The notes under the pieces were generated by a model. It ran no database searches. It was not told where the DNA came from and was given only the letters and a program-made list of their open reading frames with translations. The translations under genes and the position numbers were made by a program. From contig NC_056408.1 of assembly GCF_905147365.1 (NCBI RefSeq), forward strand, positions 2,418,001-2,482,000: 64,000 bases of DNA, read 5' to 3'. Below, piece after piece: positions 1 through 11,952 of the stretch. This DNA comes from Aricia agestis. Its lineage: Eukaryota > Arthropoda > Insecta > Lepidoptera > Lycaenidae. Within the stretch, counting starts at the first letter, position 1, and each line of letters begins with the position of its first letter.

Positions 1-204
1 TTTACCGTGACCATTTATTGTTGATGAGTTACAAATTACAATATTGCGAGCTTAAAGTTAGATGTTTGAAATTCCTGTACAAATTGGGAATGGTGCCGAG
101 TGCAAAATGGCCTATAAGAATCCTAGAGCGATGTGCAGATGAGGTGTTTTACGCAACCATGAGTGACAAATAATAAACTAATTGTATTATAACTTAATAT
201 AAAA

Positions 205-445
205 GTACCTGGATGACCGAGCTTTGCTCGGTATAGCAAACACTTGACTTCGTGTTACTTAATAACGCCATCTGCTGGTCGTTAAAATAATTAGTTGCAA
301 ACAAAATAGTATTATTATTCGCCAATAGATGTCAGGAAGAGTCATATTTTTCAATTTATCGATTATCGATAAAACACGAATAAAAATACATTTTCCGAAA
401 ACGAATCCTAGCTAGATCGATTTATCGCCCCCGAAACCCATATAT
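205..445. repeat. Dispersed repeat with ACCGAGC hairpin, copy 1
   Basis: The same 240-bp sequence appears inverted at 49286-49530. It includes a hairpin ACCGAGC-TTT-GCTCGGT near one end and a TATCGATAATCGATA stretch. A subterminal hairpin is Helitron-like, but no CTRR end could be confirmed. It abuts a TA microsatellite at 440-460. Confidence 0.6.
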
Positions 446-575
446 ATATATATATATATACAAGAATTCAAGAATTGCTCGTTTAAAGATATAAGATATT
501 CGACATGTAGGCACAGTATATTAATTACTTTTAGGGTAGTCACGAGTCACACTATACGACCATAATATTATACAC

Positions 576-2342
576 TAGGGTTGCTGAGGATTCCTCTTCC
601 GCTTCCTCATAATGAGGAAGTTCCGCAATATTTTGGGTTCCTCAACCGTTACCGCATCCTCATAAATAAAAATAAAAAAATCCTCTTCCGCTATCGCTTC
701 CTCAAAATTTAAGAGGAATTTATGAGGAATTTCACTGCGCATGCGCGTCGCGTATCCAATCATGGCAATGCACACGCCAGAGCCAGAGAATTGTATCATT
801 CACTCATCTTTTTTTTGTGTGCGTGTGTTGTGTATGTTTTTTTTATTGCTGAAGGCAGGTCATCTATTGTGACTCCTACGCATTAGAGTACCGTCCCCAA
901 CCCAATGCTGCTCATAAATTGAACCATGTGGTTAGGGTTGGTGCAACGAATTTTCTCTGTGGATGAGTATTCGTAGCGACCAAGGTGCCTGTTCCTGCTC
1001 TGTAGTAGAGCAGGACAGTCAAGGAGAAGGTGTATAGGTGTCTCATCCTCCTCCTCGCAGAATCTGCAAGTCGTTAAGCTACTAACACCTATTAAGGTGC
1101 TTATTGAGCTTGCAGTGCCCAGTTAGGCTTCTGGTAAGGATTCTTAACTGATTCCTACCCATGGTAAGCACTATTTCTGACAGTTTCTTGTTAAAGCCAG
1201 GAATTTGTGCCTTGGAGTGTTCAAGGCCAGGGCCTGTAGACAAGTGGTAAAGCAACGCTAACGCTAGCGTTAGCGTTAGCGTTTTGCCACTTGTCTACGG
1301 GGGCAGGGGTCTCACCCCATTGCTTTCTGCCTAGTTCGCGAGCCCATTCCTCGAGCACTTGCTTTGTAGTACTGGGAGATATTCCGCAGACCGGTTTTGG
1401 GTCATATATGAGACTCTCGGCCCCAAGCCTAGCCAGTTCGTCTGCGGTTTCGTTGCCGGGGACGTTACTGTGGCCCGGGACCCATACTAGGCGTATTTCG
1501 TTGTCCATTCCTAGCATGTTAAACGTCTCAATGCATTCCAGAACCAATTTCGACGAAACTTCTGCAGCAGTCAGTGCTTTAAGTGCAGCTTGACTATCAG
1601 AAAGGATAAAAATATTTTTGTTAACTAGTGCCATCTCTAGGCTTTCTAGTAAGCAACCGATGATTGCGAAGACCTCAGCCTGAAACACGGTCGCAAACTC
1701 CCCCAAACTGGCATGTTTGCCTCTTGGTGGCTTGTCCCCGTAGAATCCGGCTCCCGCACGGTTCTTTCCTTGATCCATCTGTGAACCAAACTATATCGCT
1801 AGAGCGAACATCAATTAGGATTATTCCTTCCCAGTCCTCCCTGGCAGGTATAAGAACCTGATATTGCTTCGAAAAGCTATGCACCTTGATCATGGCATCT
1901 GATGACATTTTGCCACACTACGCAGCCATATGTGGTAATCGGTCTCACTACGGCTGTATAAAGCCATTGTGTGTTACTGAACTTCTGCTAAATTGCTGGA
2001 CCGATTTTGATGATTCTTTATTGTGTGTGTTTTGAGAATGGTTTAGATTCATAGTTTGGTCCACTGGAAAATGCCCTTTTAATAAATTTTTTGTGTAATG
2101 TATGTACCTAGTTATGTACAAACAGGACAAAGACTTTTGGGTTGGGTCCGCAGTCCGCTAGTATTTATAATTTTCCATCATCCTCTACCTCATCCGCTTC
2201 CTCTTCCGCTTCCTCTTCCGCTTCCTCATCCGCATCCTCTTCCTCAAAAAATATCCTCTTCCTCATCCGCATCCTCTAAATTTGCGCGTGAAAATTCCTC
2301 TTCCACCTCCTCTTCCTCATAATCACTTCCTCAACAACCCTA
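576..2342. mobile_element. hAT-like element with TTCCTC-rich arms carrying a LINE remnant
   Basis: An 8-bp target duplication TTATACAC lies at 568-575 and 2343-2350. Short inverted ends TAGGGTTG / CAACCCTA are hAT-like. Both arms (about 576-720 and 2175-2342) are made of CCTCTTCCGCTTCC-type repeats. No hAT transposase was seen; the interior is LINE sequence. Confidence 0.75.
900..1975 (-). pseudogene. LINE ORF2 C-terminal remnant: RT tail, RNase H, zinc knuckle
   Basis: On the minus strand, an RT C-terminal segment WLYTAVVRPITTYGCVVW lies near 1930-1970. RNase H follows with its four catalytic positions visible (FTDGSR, QAEVFAI, LSDSQAAL, ETADELAR). Then comes a Cys-rich end CRFCEEEDETPIHLLLDC near 1030-1070, typical of LINE ORF2 C-termini. 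A 1-base frameshift separates FTDGSR from the rest at about 1775, another lies near 1900, and a stop lies at 1221-1060. It resembles R1/Jockey-group elements with RNase H; exact clade not determined. Confidence 0.85.
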
Positions 2343-2580
2343 TTATACACCAGCCTCCTACCCTAGTACGAGTAGATTTTATCAATAGACCATACTACTT
2401 CGGCATTTCTCTCTGTCAGCTGTAACCTCTTTACACTTAAACCGCTTAACCGAGTTTGATGAATTGAAAAATTTGTATGCAGATACTAGATAATTCAGGG
2501 AAAGTACACAGTGCAGTTATTTAGCTCACTACGCCCGTGGTGTAGCTTTCACTACGAAAAAGTGCATGGTTCCCGTAAAC

Positions 2581-2847
2581 GACGACCTCTGTGGCTCAGT
2601 TGGTGGGCTGTTGGTAACTCAAGCCGGGGGTCGCGGGTTCGATTCCCGCTGACGAAACAAAAAAGTTTTCAATATTCCTGGTTCATGGATGTGTATTAAA
2701 TATGTGTATCATAATATAATAAAAATCTTAAATATATGTATAGTATAAAAGTATTAAATATATTTCCGTTGTCTGGTACCCGTAACACAAGTCCTTCAGG
2801 TACTTACCACGGGGCCAGACTGACGTCCATAGATATTATTATTATTA
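2581..2847 (+). mobile_element. tRNA-derived SINE, copy 1
   Basis: The tRNA-like head has an A box (TGGCTCAGTTGGTGG) and a B box (GGTTCGATTCC). The shared body contains TTTCAATATTCCTGG and TCCTTCAGGTACTTACCAC, and the tail is (ATT)n. A closely similar copy lies at 28845-29122. Confidence 0.88.
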
Positions 2848-2934
2848 AAACGAATCTCTACACGAACGAACCTAAACCAGAACCTTACAAACCATGACTA
2901 GTTTTAATTCTATGAAAACTATGCATATTTGGCA

Positions 2935-3173
2935 CGAGCTTTTGCCCGCGGCTTCGCTCGCGTTAAGAAGCATTATTATATACAAGCTTTCATCCCCTAT
3001 TTGAACCCCTTGGGGTTGGAATTTATCAAAATCCTTTCTTAGCGGATGCCTACGTTATAACATCTACCTGCATGCCAAATTTCAGTCCAATCCGTCCAGT
3101 GGTTTGGGCTGTGCGTTGATAGATCACTATGTCAATCAGTCAGTCACCTATGAGTTTTATATATATAGATTTA
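2935..3173 (+). repeat. Lepidopteran dispersed repeat starting near GAGCTTTTGCCCGCGGCTTC
   Basis: One of a family whose copies start CTAGCT-TTGCCCGCG...CTTCGTCCGCG and end in ATATAGAT or AATATTAGTATGGAT. Others are near 5897, 11953, 27680 and 49571. They resemble the 3' regions of lepidopteran LINE-type repeats; origin not proven. Confidence 0.55.
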
Positions 3174-3934
3174 GGATCACATACGAGTACTCTAATATTA
3201 TCATGTCTTCGATTTCTAACTTCTAAAATTATCGCATGCAACTTGTCTAAGTACCCACATGACAGTATACAGTAACAAACACCCAACAAGTCGGAACTTT
3301 CCGACAACCGGCGCTGGTGGCAATTCGATACATGGAGTGTAGCTTTCATAACCCAGTTATGAACTGAGAACTGTCTATATTTTTATTGAGTAAACTGGTG
3401 AACGAGCAAACGGATATAATGGTATATATATATTTTGATACACAATAATATTATACACGAAGTGTAACTTAAAAAGGAAACAATCAATTTATAGCATCAG
3501 AGAAATTGAATCATATATGGACCCACGTCATTTGGTCGGGCTATGCATCAAGTCAATGTTAGTTGTGTAGAGGTTCCACGTTTGACTTTGATGATCCAAC
3601 CAATGATCCCATGATTGTGAAGCTGTAAACTTGCAAACGTTGGCTTACGCTGCGTTTCCAGCTGCATTGCAAGAATGCGTTTTTAAAATCCAATAGAATC
3701 CGGGTTTGTGATTCGAGGTTAGGCAAAAGAAGCAATTCTATTGGTCAAAATCTCATTCTTTAAAACGCAGCTCCGGAGGAAACGCACTATTACTAATATT
3801 TTTTTCGCTTGTGATATTTTTTCCGTCTATCCATATCCATTCTTAATATTATAAATGTGAAAGTGTGTCTGTCCGTCTATCTGTCTGTTACCACTTCACT
3901 TCCAAACCGCTAGACCGATTTTGCTGTAATGAGG

Positions 3935-4272
3935 TTTTTTTTTTAATGAAATAAGGGGGCAAACGAGCAAATAAGGGGGTCACCTGATGGAAAGCAACTT
4001 CCGTCGCCCATGGACATTCGCAGCATCAGAAGAGCTGCAGGTGCGTTGCCGGCCTTTTAAGAGGGAATAGGGTAATAGGGGAAGGTAGGGATGGGAAGGG
4101 AAGGAAATAGGGGAGGGTAGGGAAGGGAATAGGGTAAGGGATTGGTCCTCCGGTAAACTCACTCACTCGGCGAAACACAGCGCAAGCGCTATTTCACGCC
4201 GGTTTTCTGTGAGAACGTGGTATTTCTCCGGTCGAGCCGGCCTATTCGTGCCGTAGCATGGCTCTCCCACGT
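3935..4272 (-). mobile_element. SINE-like 330-bp repeat, copy A
   Basis: Minus strand: starts ACGTGGGAGAGCCATGC, has a pyrimidine-rich centre of CCCTACCCTATTCCC repeats, GCTGCGAATGTCCATGGGCG, then an A tail. Flanked by a 51-bp near-perfect direct repeat (2 differences). No A/B box recognised. Confidence 0.8.
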
Positions 4273-4321
4273 CTGTTACCACTTCACTTTCAAACCGCTA
4301 AACCGATTTTGCTGTAATGAG

Positions 4322-5102
4322 CAGAGATCGGAATTGGGTGTGTGAAAATACCTAAAGTTTGCAGCGGGACATAATATGGAGCTGTTACAACCACTTAAGT
4401 TAAACCGGTTTTGGATTTTACCGGTTCAGTTTTTTTTTTTTTTTTAACATGTTCCTTACCTTTGAAACACCGAACTATAAACATTTACAAGCTGCTTATA
4501 CAGTTCTAAATTAATTTTTTAGTCTCAATTTTTCTTTGTCGGCCAAACACAGAATTTTACATGTCTGCAAAATGCTAATGTGGTTTTAATCTTTTTTTGA
4601 CCTGTATCTTAAGTTAAAAAGTTTTGCTACAGATTGATGCAAGGAAAACGAACATTTTCGCGCATGTAAGCGCAGCATTCAATTTAATGGCGTCGCTCCG
4701 TTTTTACTTGCCCTGCTTACTTGACCTCAACGGAGTTAAATTCCGACTTGTTACTATTGTAACAAGTCGGAATTTAACACTGTCATAGAATACATTAGGT
4801 ATTCTATGACTTAAGATACAGGTCAAAAAAAAGATTAAAACCACATTAGCATTTTGCAGACATGTAAAATTCTGTGTTTGGCCGACAAAGAAAAATTGAG
4901 ACTAAAAAATTAATTTAGAACTGTATAAGCAGCTTGTAAATGTTTATAGTTCGGTGTTTCAAAGGTAATGAACATGTTAAAAAAAAATACAAAACTGAAC
5001 CGGTAAAATCCAAAACCGGTTTAACTTAAGTGGTTGTAACAGCTCCATATTATATCCCGCTGCAAACTTTAGGTATTTTCACACACCCAATTCCGATCTC
5101 TG
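4322..5102. mobile_element. Non-autonomous hAT foldback element
   Basis: Exact 8-bp duplication GTAATGAG (4314-4321, 5103-5110). Inverted arms of about 290 bp start CAGAGATCGGAATTGGG, matching the hAT CAG-type end. The middle holds a smaller perfect hairpin (GTTAAATTCCGACTTGTTAC and complement). No ORF. Confidence 0.88.
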
Positions 5103-5225
5103 GTAATGAGGTATGGAGATACTTTGCGCCCCGAGAAAGAACTACGTTTTATCCCGGAAAATGTACGGTTACGCGATAAACGTATAGTAGTGCAACACGG
5201 TAGCGAGCGTCGTCTAGTGGATATA

Positions 5226-5896
5226 TAAAATACCTTTACTGAAAATTAATAAGCCAAGCCACCGAACTCCGCGTCCCAGAGGGAGAATAAACATGACCAG
5301 CGAGCGCGGGATCAGAAATAGAAAATATCGACATGTTATAAATGATGCAGGTAGCTACTAGCTTGTGCACGAAAATATGTGGACTATTTAATATCCGCTT
5401 TAAATAAATCGACGGGTGCAAAGTAAAAAGAGTCATCTACAAAACAGCTACTTTTCAGGAGAGCGCATAATAGGAAAAAATACTCCCATTTTGTCAATTT
5501 CCAATCAAATTTATTGAAATTTTCATCATTGTTTCAATATTTATTAATGAATCCACATGTATATTTAATTTCTTCTAATAATGTTTAATTTACGAGATAT
5601 TGTAGTTGTCTGCATCTACATTGCGCTTGAAAATATGACAACTGAGTTAACTACCACTTGGTCGTTTCTACGTGGGAATTAAAAATTATATTTATTAAAG
5701 TATTTTTACCGATTACTAGTACAATTATCAGTAACTACGTAAAGTGTAACTCTTTATGTTATTAAAATATGTAGTTAGTGCCCGTTTTACATCTTAAACA
5801 CACCAAGTTCAGAACATAATTGCGTAGATATCTTTTTCTACGTTGTCGATTCGGTGCAAGGTGCACGATTTAGAAGGAAGTTAAAATATGAAATAC
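5226..5896. other. AT-rich stretch, nothing recognised
   Basis: Only short chance frames; no splice pattern or repeat that I could match inside the window. Confidence 0.5.
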
Positions 5897-6146
5897 TAGC
5901 TTCTGCTTGCGGCTTCGCTCGCGTGTAATTTGAAAATCGCGTAAAATGCAAATATTCCTGTAAGCTCTTTTAGAAACATGATGTTTTTCCAAGACCAAAA
6001 GTAGCCTATGTCACTTTTCATCCTTTCAACTAAGTTTGTGCCAAAAAACAATACGACTAGTTTCTTCGTTAGAGCGTGAAGGGAGGACAAACAAACAATT
6101 AATAAATAAACAAACATACTTTCCCATTTATAATATTAGTATGGAT
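5897..6146 (+). repeat. Lepidopteran dispersed repeat, same family as 2935-3173
   Basis: Starts CTAGCTTCTGCTTGCGGCTTC and ends TATAATATTAGTATGGAT. It contains the AAATCGCGTAAAATGCAAAT segment and AACAAACA-rich tail. Confidence 0.55.
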
Positions 6147-6499
6147 ATACTTAGGAATAATTCATTTACTTTCGTAAAAATCGTAATTTCTCACAACAAA
6201 AATGAAATTCTGTGTCAATACTTTAATTACTTTAAAACTAATTTAAAAAGTATTCAGTATCATTATCAGTACAGGAACTATGTTGTAAATTATTATAATT
6301 TAGGCAGAGGCTTATTCAGTCTTTGTACTTGGCACTTGTGATCATGATGGATTCACTATAACATCATAAGCATCGCCGGACGTTTTACACCATCGGAGGG
6401 GTGTATACGATTCTTCAGAACACAAAATGAAATTTTATTTCAACGATTGCTCAATTGCTTTTCGTAATCACAGAGATCCCAAAACCGGTCAAATATAAG

Positions 6500-7075
6500 T
6501 TAATAGTAAAACTTCGTGAGATATTTTTGCGCTACAGTTAAACTTGTAAATGCCGGAATATGATGTTTCGCAGGTTGCAATTTCCCATTTCTGGACTGAT
6601 GTAATTGTTTACCTAAATTTTGTCGTAATTTACGACTCGTATCAATACACGTGTCTTTATTTCTCAATCGCTTTTTCTTTAGATCAATACTGAACTGACG
6701 TCTTTTTCTACCGTTTAACGAGGAAGGCGTAGAATATTCACTTGATGCCTCCACTGCCGAAGAAGTATCAATGGTGTTGTCTATAGAAGATTTACAGTTT
6801 GAGAGGGACAATATACTCGATGGTCTGTATGAGTTAATAAACTCAAGCAGGCCATAGATTAGGTATATGAGGTCAAAATATCTGTTTAATAAAAAAGATA
6901 AAATATTTTGATCTAATATTGATAATGGACGCGGCGGACTTGAAGTGATGAATTGTATTCTGAGGGTGTTGGCGTATTTGTTAATTTGCTGAGATCGACA
7001 TCCAAATTTTCAAAATCATTTTATATTTCAGGCTGAGAGTGAACTGGTGTGACTGGCCTAGAGTATTCAGATCAT
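6500..7075 (-). pseudogene. Degenerate coding fragment, possibly transposase
   Basis: A 103-codon minus-strand frame (6811-6500) is Lys/Arg-rich (SLNGRKRRQFSIDLKKKRLR). A further open piece lies upstream near 6960-7050 (DFENLDVDLSKLTNTPTPSE). Composition resembles the linker after a THAP domain in transposase-like proteins, but no defining motif is visible. Unrecognised. Confidence 0.25.
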
Positions 7076-7717
7076 GGGGACTTATATTACGAAGTTAACT
7101 TATATTAATTTGTCTTCATCGCTAACACATTAAGGTTTTCTATAAGATGTTCAATAACTTCATCTCTACGATAAATCTATCGTTTATGTTCTGAAAACTT
7201 TCAACTTCTTTAAAAAGTCGTTTTGGACTTTCTGAACATGAAACAACAGTTAAAAATAACAGTAAGAAATTAGAAGTCAATTAATATAGCTAACAATAAG
7301 AATTAACATAGATAGGTACCTATAAACATAACAAACCATACTTATTTACAAAAGTAAATTGAGACATCTAAATCACAATCGCAACGTAGAAAAAGCTATA
7401 TGGCAGATAGCCGCTTATGCCGCATAACATGAACCCCGCGCGTCCCGCGTATAGACGACCAGCGGTAGTTATCCGCGTTTACATCGTGCAATTTCACAAA
7501 ACAGGAGTAGATGTCTTCTTTTACGTGACAAAAGTACCAAAAATAAGGTGATATTTGAATTTTTGTTTTTGGTATGTTGTAGAACATGATATTTTAAGCT
7601 AGTTTCTACAAAAAAACGAAAAACCCAAAATTGCAGATGACTTTTTTTACTTTGCACCCGTCGAAATACTTACCTCTAAAATGTTTACATAATTTTTCAT
7701 TTATACTAGCTATTTAC

Positions 7718-7809
7718 TTACTATATATATATATATATAATATATATAGTAAGTAAATAGCTAGTATAAATGAAAATATATATATATAATATATATATAT
7801 ATATATAAA

Positions 7810-7841
<32 letters not shown>
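7718..7841. repeat. TA microsatellite and hairpin
   Basis: (TA)n with an inverted copy of ACTAGCTATTTACTTACTAT around it. The MITE at 7842 inserted into this tract. Confidence 0.85.
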
Positions 7842-8103
7842 CAGTGTGTAACAAAAATAAGTGATAATACTTTAGGGTGTGTACGTGTTCCTTGTAGAGA
7901 GTTCACTGTGAAAGTAGCAGCTCTGAAAGACGAAAAAATTTTTTCACTTTTGTATGGGCGGCAAGGGTCCGAGCGTCACGAGTTTCCCCATACAAAAGTA
8001 AAAAATTTTTTTCGTCTTTCATCGCTGCTACTTTCACAGTGAACTCTCTATAAGGAACACGTACACACCCTAAAGTATTATCACTTATTTTTGTTACACC
8101 CTG
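7842..8103. mobile_element. Tc1/mariner-type MITE
   Basis: 262 bp, nearly all terminal inverted repeat (about 95 bp each side; the inner arm reads TAACAAAAATAAGTGATAAT). Flanked by TA on both sides. Spurious frames within it are palindrome reads. Confidence 0.85.
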
Positions 8104-8116
8104 TATATATATATAT

Positions 8117-8426
8117 GGGGGGGAAATAAGGGGGCAAACGAGCAAACGGGTCACCTGATGGAAAGCAACTTCCGTCGCCCATGGACACTCGCAGCATCAG
8201 AAGAGCTGCATGTGCGTTGCCGGCCTTTTAAGAGGGAATAGGGTAATAGGGGAGGGTAGGGAAGGGGAGGGTAGGAAAGGGAATAGGGTAGGGGATTGGG
8301 CCTCCGGTAAACTCACTCACTCGGCGAAACACAGCGCAAGCGCTGTTTCACGCCGGTTTTCTGTGAGAACGTGGTATTTATCCGGTCGAGCCGGCCCATT
8401 CGTGCCGAAGCATGGCTCTCCCACGT
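8117..8426 (-). mobile_element. SINE-like 330-bp repeat, copy B
   Basis: Same family as 3935-4272, flanked by TA microsatellites (8104-8116 and 8436-8476). Confidence 0.82.
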
Positions 8427-8435
8427 ATAAACCAC

Positions 8436-8476
<41 letters not shown>

Positions 8477-8478
<2 letters not shown>

Positions 8479-8960
8479 AGAATTGCTCGTTTAAAGATAT
8501 TAGATTAAGGCCCGGACAAACATTAATTACACACGTCTGAAATAGAAACCTATAGAAATAAGATGTATTTTAAGGGAAATTAAATTGCAAAAACCATTAC
8601 CTATTTAATAGAATTGTGAAGTCATTCTCTAACTTCCCTACGTCACCAATGGTGTACCTACTCTCCCTCTGACTTACAAATTTTCGATGGTTACGTGTCC
8701 TGACGCGTTTTAACATTTTTTACTCATCCCAAAAAAGTGCACACCGCCGCTACAGAATATTTCACGTCGAAAATCCGACAGTTGAGTAGACCAAAATTCA
8801 TAAGAATTTGTTCAGAAGTTTCGTTACTCGGCCATTTATTCATGATTTGAATGGAAGGTGCTCGAAACCATGTGTAAACAGTATCTATCAGTTATTGTTC
8901 TGGAAAGTTCGGACGTTGCCAGTTCATGGTAATGTATGATAATTGACTTATTCCAGTAAG
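8477..8960. other. No gene recognised
   Basis: Begins with AAGAATTGCTCGTTTAAAG, a motif also seen at 466 and 47460 beside TA tracts. The rest is unique-looking with no coding signal. Confidence 0.5.
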
Positions 8961-8965
8961 GGTTC

Positions 8966-9475
8966 AAATCAAATCAAATCAAATCATTTATTTGCAGAAT
9001 AAGTAGGTGAAAAGATGTTACAGATTTATAATACAGGAGGTGCAACTTATTCTAACCTATATGAGGCATGCAAATTATTATTATTGTCAAAGTTCAATTA
9101 CATTATTATATATTATATTACTAAGCTACTGGTAAAAATATTTCATTGAGTATCTATGTCAAGTATTGTAATTTATACCACATACATGGTGTGCAATATA
9201 GTCTTAAATCTAAGTACATAATAGTCATTTATAACAATTCATTTTAAATTCCTAAAATAATACTATATTATAAAATAAAAAATAAAAAATTACAATTCAA
9301 TCAATACTCCTAAAATAAATTATACTTAATAAATAATGAACCACTAATTTTATACATAGCATGTCAATTTAAAATACTAAAATTAAATATAACAAATACA
9401 ACAAATTAGAAATTAATCTCATTCCATATGTCATTTTACCATCCTTAAAATAATAATAATAAAAGATAATATATC
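8966..9475 (-). repeat. Probable LINE 3' tail, (AAATC)n
   Basis: Starts with repeated TCAAA units (CAAATCAAATCAAATCATTT), a common tail of lepidopteran LINEs, followed by AT-rich sequence. Orientation and clade are inferred. Confidence 0.35.
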
Positions 9476-9476
9476 A

Positions 9477-9751
9477 CAGGGTTGCCAGACACCCGATTAA
9501 AGCCGGATGTAGGCAGGCTTTTTGATTGCGTATCTGGCTAAAAATAAAGGCAGTCGGCTTTTGCAGAGCTTTGCATTTATAACGTCCCACAAATTTGAGA
9601 TGATTTTTAATTTAAAAAAAAAAGAAAAATGGTACCGAATGGCAATCCTATTGCTCTACTGACAGTTGATATACAATTTGCTTAGTTCTCAATGCAGAAT
9701 CGCAGGCCTTTTAATACGAGTGCCCGGCTGAACTGGCACTTGGCAGCCCTG
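9477..9751. mobile_element. Decayed hAT-like MITE
   Basis: Ends CAGGGTTGCCA and TGGCAGCCCTG are inverted. No target duplication survives. A related fragment occurs near 29407-29470. Confidence 0.4.
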
Positions 9752-10486
9752 ATCCCGGTGCTCCTGGTTTGGAAAATTATGTATCTATGATCTATGTTCG
9801 TGGGCAATGGGTATACACAGTTGCCGTTTGATTCAAATTTGAAAATTACTGCATGATTATTGGTCAACGCTTAGTCGCGAGCTAACGTTGACCAATAACC
9901 AAGCAGTACGTTTTTGAATCCAAAACACATGTTAAGTACCTATGTAAATATTATGAATACGGAATACCCCCGCTGCTTTACTACAATATAATATCAGCTT
10001 AACATACGTGTTCATATAAATAATAAAATAAATAAAATATCTTTTTATTCAAAATGGGTATCAAGAATTCAAGATACAATTTTTGAAAGTCGTAGAAAGA
10101 ACGAAGAAGCTACGGTGCCTACCACCGGTTCGGGAACTAACCCGGCATAATTTCAAAAAGATCAATGTTATAGAAACCTAGGTGTTAGAAGAAGTTAGCA
10201 TGTAACTTGTATTTGTAAATAAATACGTGTAACTTATATACCTATGCAGATAAATTTTCTTCGCATCGAGGTATATTAATGACGTAGGTATCAGAATTCC
10301 AACACGAAGTTTAACGTTATCAATCACCTTCGATCTTATCACCCGATCTCTCCCGCTCCCCTCTACACCCCACCCGGTGTCGAAAGTGTATCTGTCACAA
10401 CTTCACAACTACGCTACTTCAACTTCGACCGGGGAACTTCTAGAAGTTGTGAGTCAAATAATAATTTTAGCGATACATCCCAACAC

Positions 10487-10556
10487 CTCCGTGGTCTAGT
10501 GGTTGGAAGCTTCCTTCTACAAGAAGGTTGTCGGTTCGATTCCCCCGTTGGAACCA
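10487..10556 (+). repeat. tRNA-like head, probably a SINE or tRNA-Glu-like pseudogene
   Basis: An A box (TGGTCTAGTGGTTGG), a B box (GGTTCGATTCCC) and a terminal ACCA are present. The acceptor stem has two mismatches and the anticodon arm is irregular, so this is unlikely to be a working tRNA. Confidence 0.45.
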
Positions 10557-10559
10557 TCA

Positions 10560-11950
10560 AAAACATTGTTGGTCAACAACGACAAGTTTGTCTGGTAAAT
10601 CGGATTAAAAAAATCATAGATCCATGCGAGTTTATTATATTTTATAATATGATAGATCCATGTTAGTTAGATCTTTTCATGTCTATAAAATCCATGGAGA
10701 TTCATATTGCGTCGAATTGATATGTTACAAAGCAGAGTCATTCTGAAATCAGTACCTCGATTCTACTATATGAGAGATCATTTTACAGTTCTTAGTTATC
10801 TTTATCTCTTATCATGTCTGGAAAACACCTCCAACTTGCAATCTAAACGCCAGCATTTCACCTGTCAGTGTAAGATGCATTTGTTTCAATTACCGAGCTT
10901 CTACACGTAGAATAAAAGCGAAGACTATAAAACATCATTACTGAGTTCGTCCTGACCGTCCTTACTCGAATACATAATCGTATAATATCATATCGATCGC
11001 CTCTCCTTGGTGAGAGGGACAGATTTATACATGGTACTGTGCGTGAGACAGGGACGCGCTCGCAAAAGGATGTTATTGAAAGTGGAGGCTTAGTGCACTG
11101 AAATGTACTTTAACGAAATTTGTTCATTTTGAACATGATTTGTCCTTTATATGCCTTTTTATGAAGTCTCTGTGGTTAGGTTTATCATGAAGTTATAATT
11201 ACTAGCTGAACGAAATAAGGTCATCTAAAGTTATATGAAAATATTTAAGTAAAGATTTAGGATACATAATGGTGGTATATAAATTATAATATATAACTGC
11301 ATGCCGTCTCCTGCCGTTCAGAAGCGTAGCTTTCTTTAGCGGGGCCCCATATAAAATATGTTTGGTTAACCTTAGGAAAGGTTGCCTTTTTTACTTTTCA
11401 CATATTTTGTGAATTTAATAAAAGTTTCTATTAATTTTCCCTAACGCACGTTGTGGTCTTTGTGGCCCGGGGGCCCCGTATAATTAATAAAGCATATACG
11501 GCGGTAGCTACGCCCCTGCTGCCGTCCACAAACGTAGTAATTAACGATGTATCCTTTACAATTCTACGAGGCTATCATATGGCCTGTCAATGATTCAAGT
11601 ATATCTTGGTTCTTAGCATGCCCAAGGCATGTTGCCGAAATCGAAACTTAACCGATGTTGGACAGAACTTAACGAGCTCTCATGGATCCTTGTCAGTATG
11701 TATGTAATGTAACCCTTAAGGTGATTTCCCGATCTTAACCGCCAACCGCGACCAACAAAAATTCAAATAAAATGCCACTTTATGATATAGGTTTCATTGT
11801 CTACCGACATTGGTCTAGCACCCAGCTTTATAGTGGCGTATGATGAAACTTATAGCCAAAGTCAAAAAGTGGCCTTTTATTTGAATTTTTTTTAGTCGCG
11901 GTCGCTTGCTGCATTGATCGGAACGGTACCTTCACTCACATTTATTAAGG
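10560..11950. other. Intergenic, no gene recognised
   Basis: A palindromic pair TCAAATAAAATGCCAC / GTGGCCTTTTATTTGAA near 11770-11890 suggests a decayed MITE. No coding signal. Confidence 0.4.
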
Positions 11951-11952
11951 TA

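Larger units (their letters stand above)
3841..5225. repeat. RTE-like dispersed repeat broken by two insertions
   Basis: A host repeat beginning AATATTATAAATGTGAAAG, with a CCGATTTTGCTGTAATGAGG segment and then GTATGGAGATACTTTG and ATCCCGGAAAATGTACGGTT. It is interrupted by a SINE-like copy (3935-4272) and a hAT foldback (4322-5102). Another piece of the same family is at 23450-23640. Confidence 0.6.

Noticed and set aside
1291..1593. Plus-strand frame across the LINE RNase H
   Set aside because: Antisense shadow of the minus-strand RNase H.
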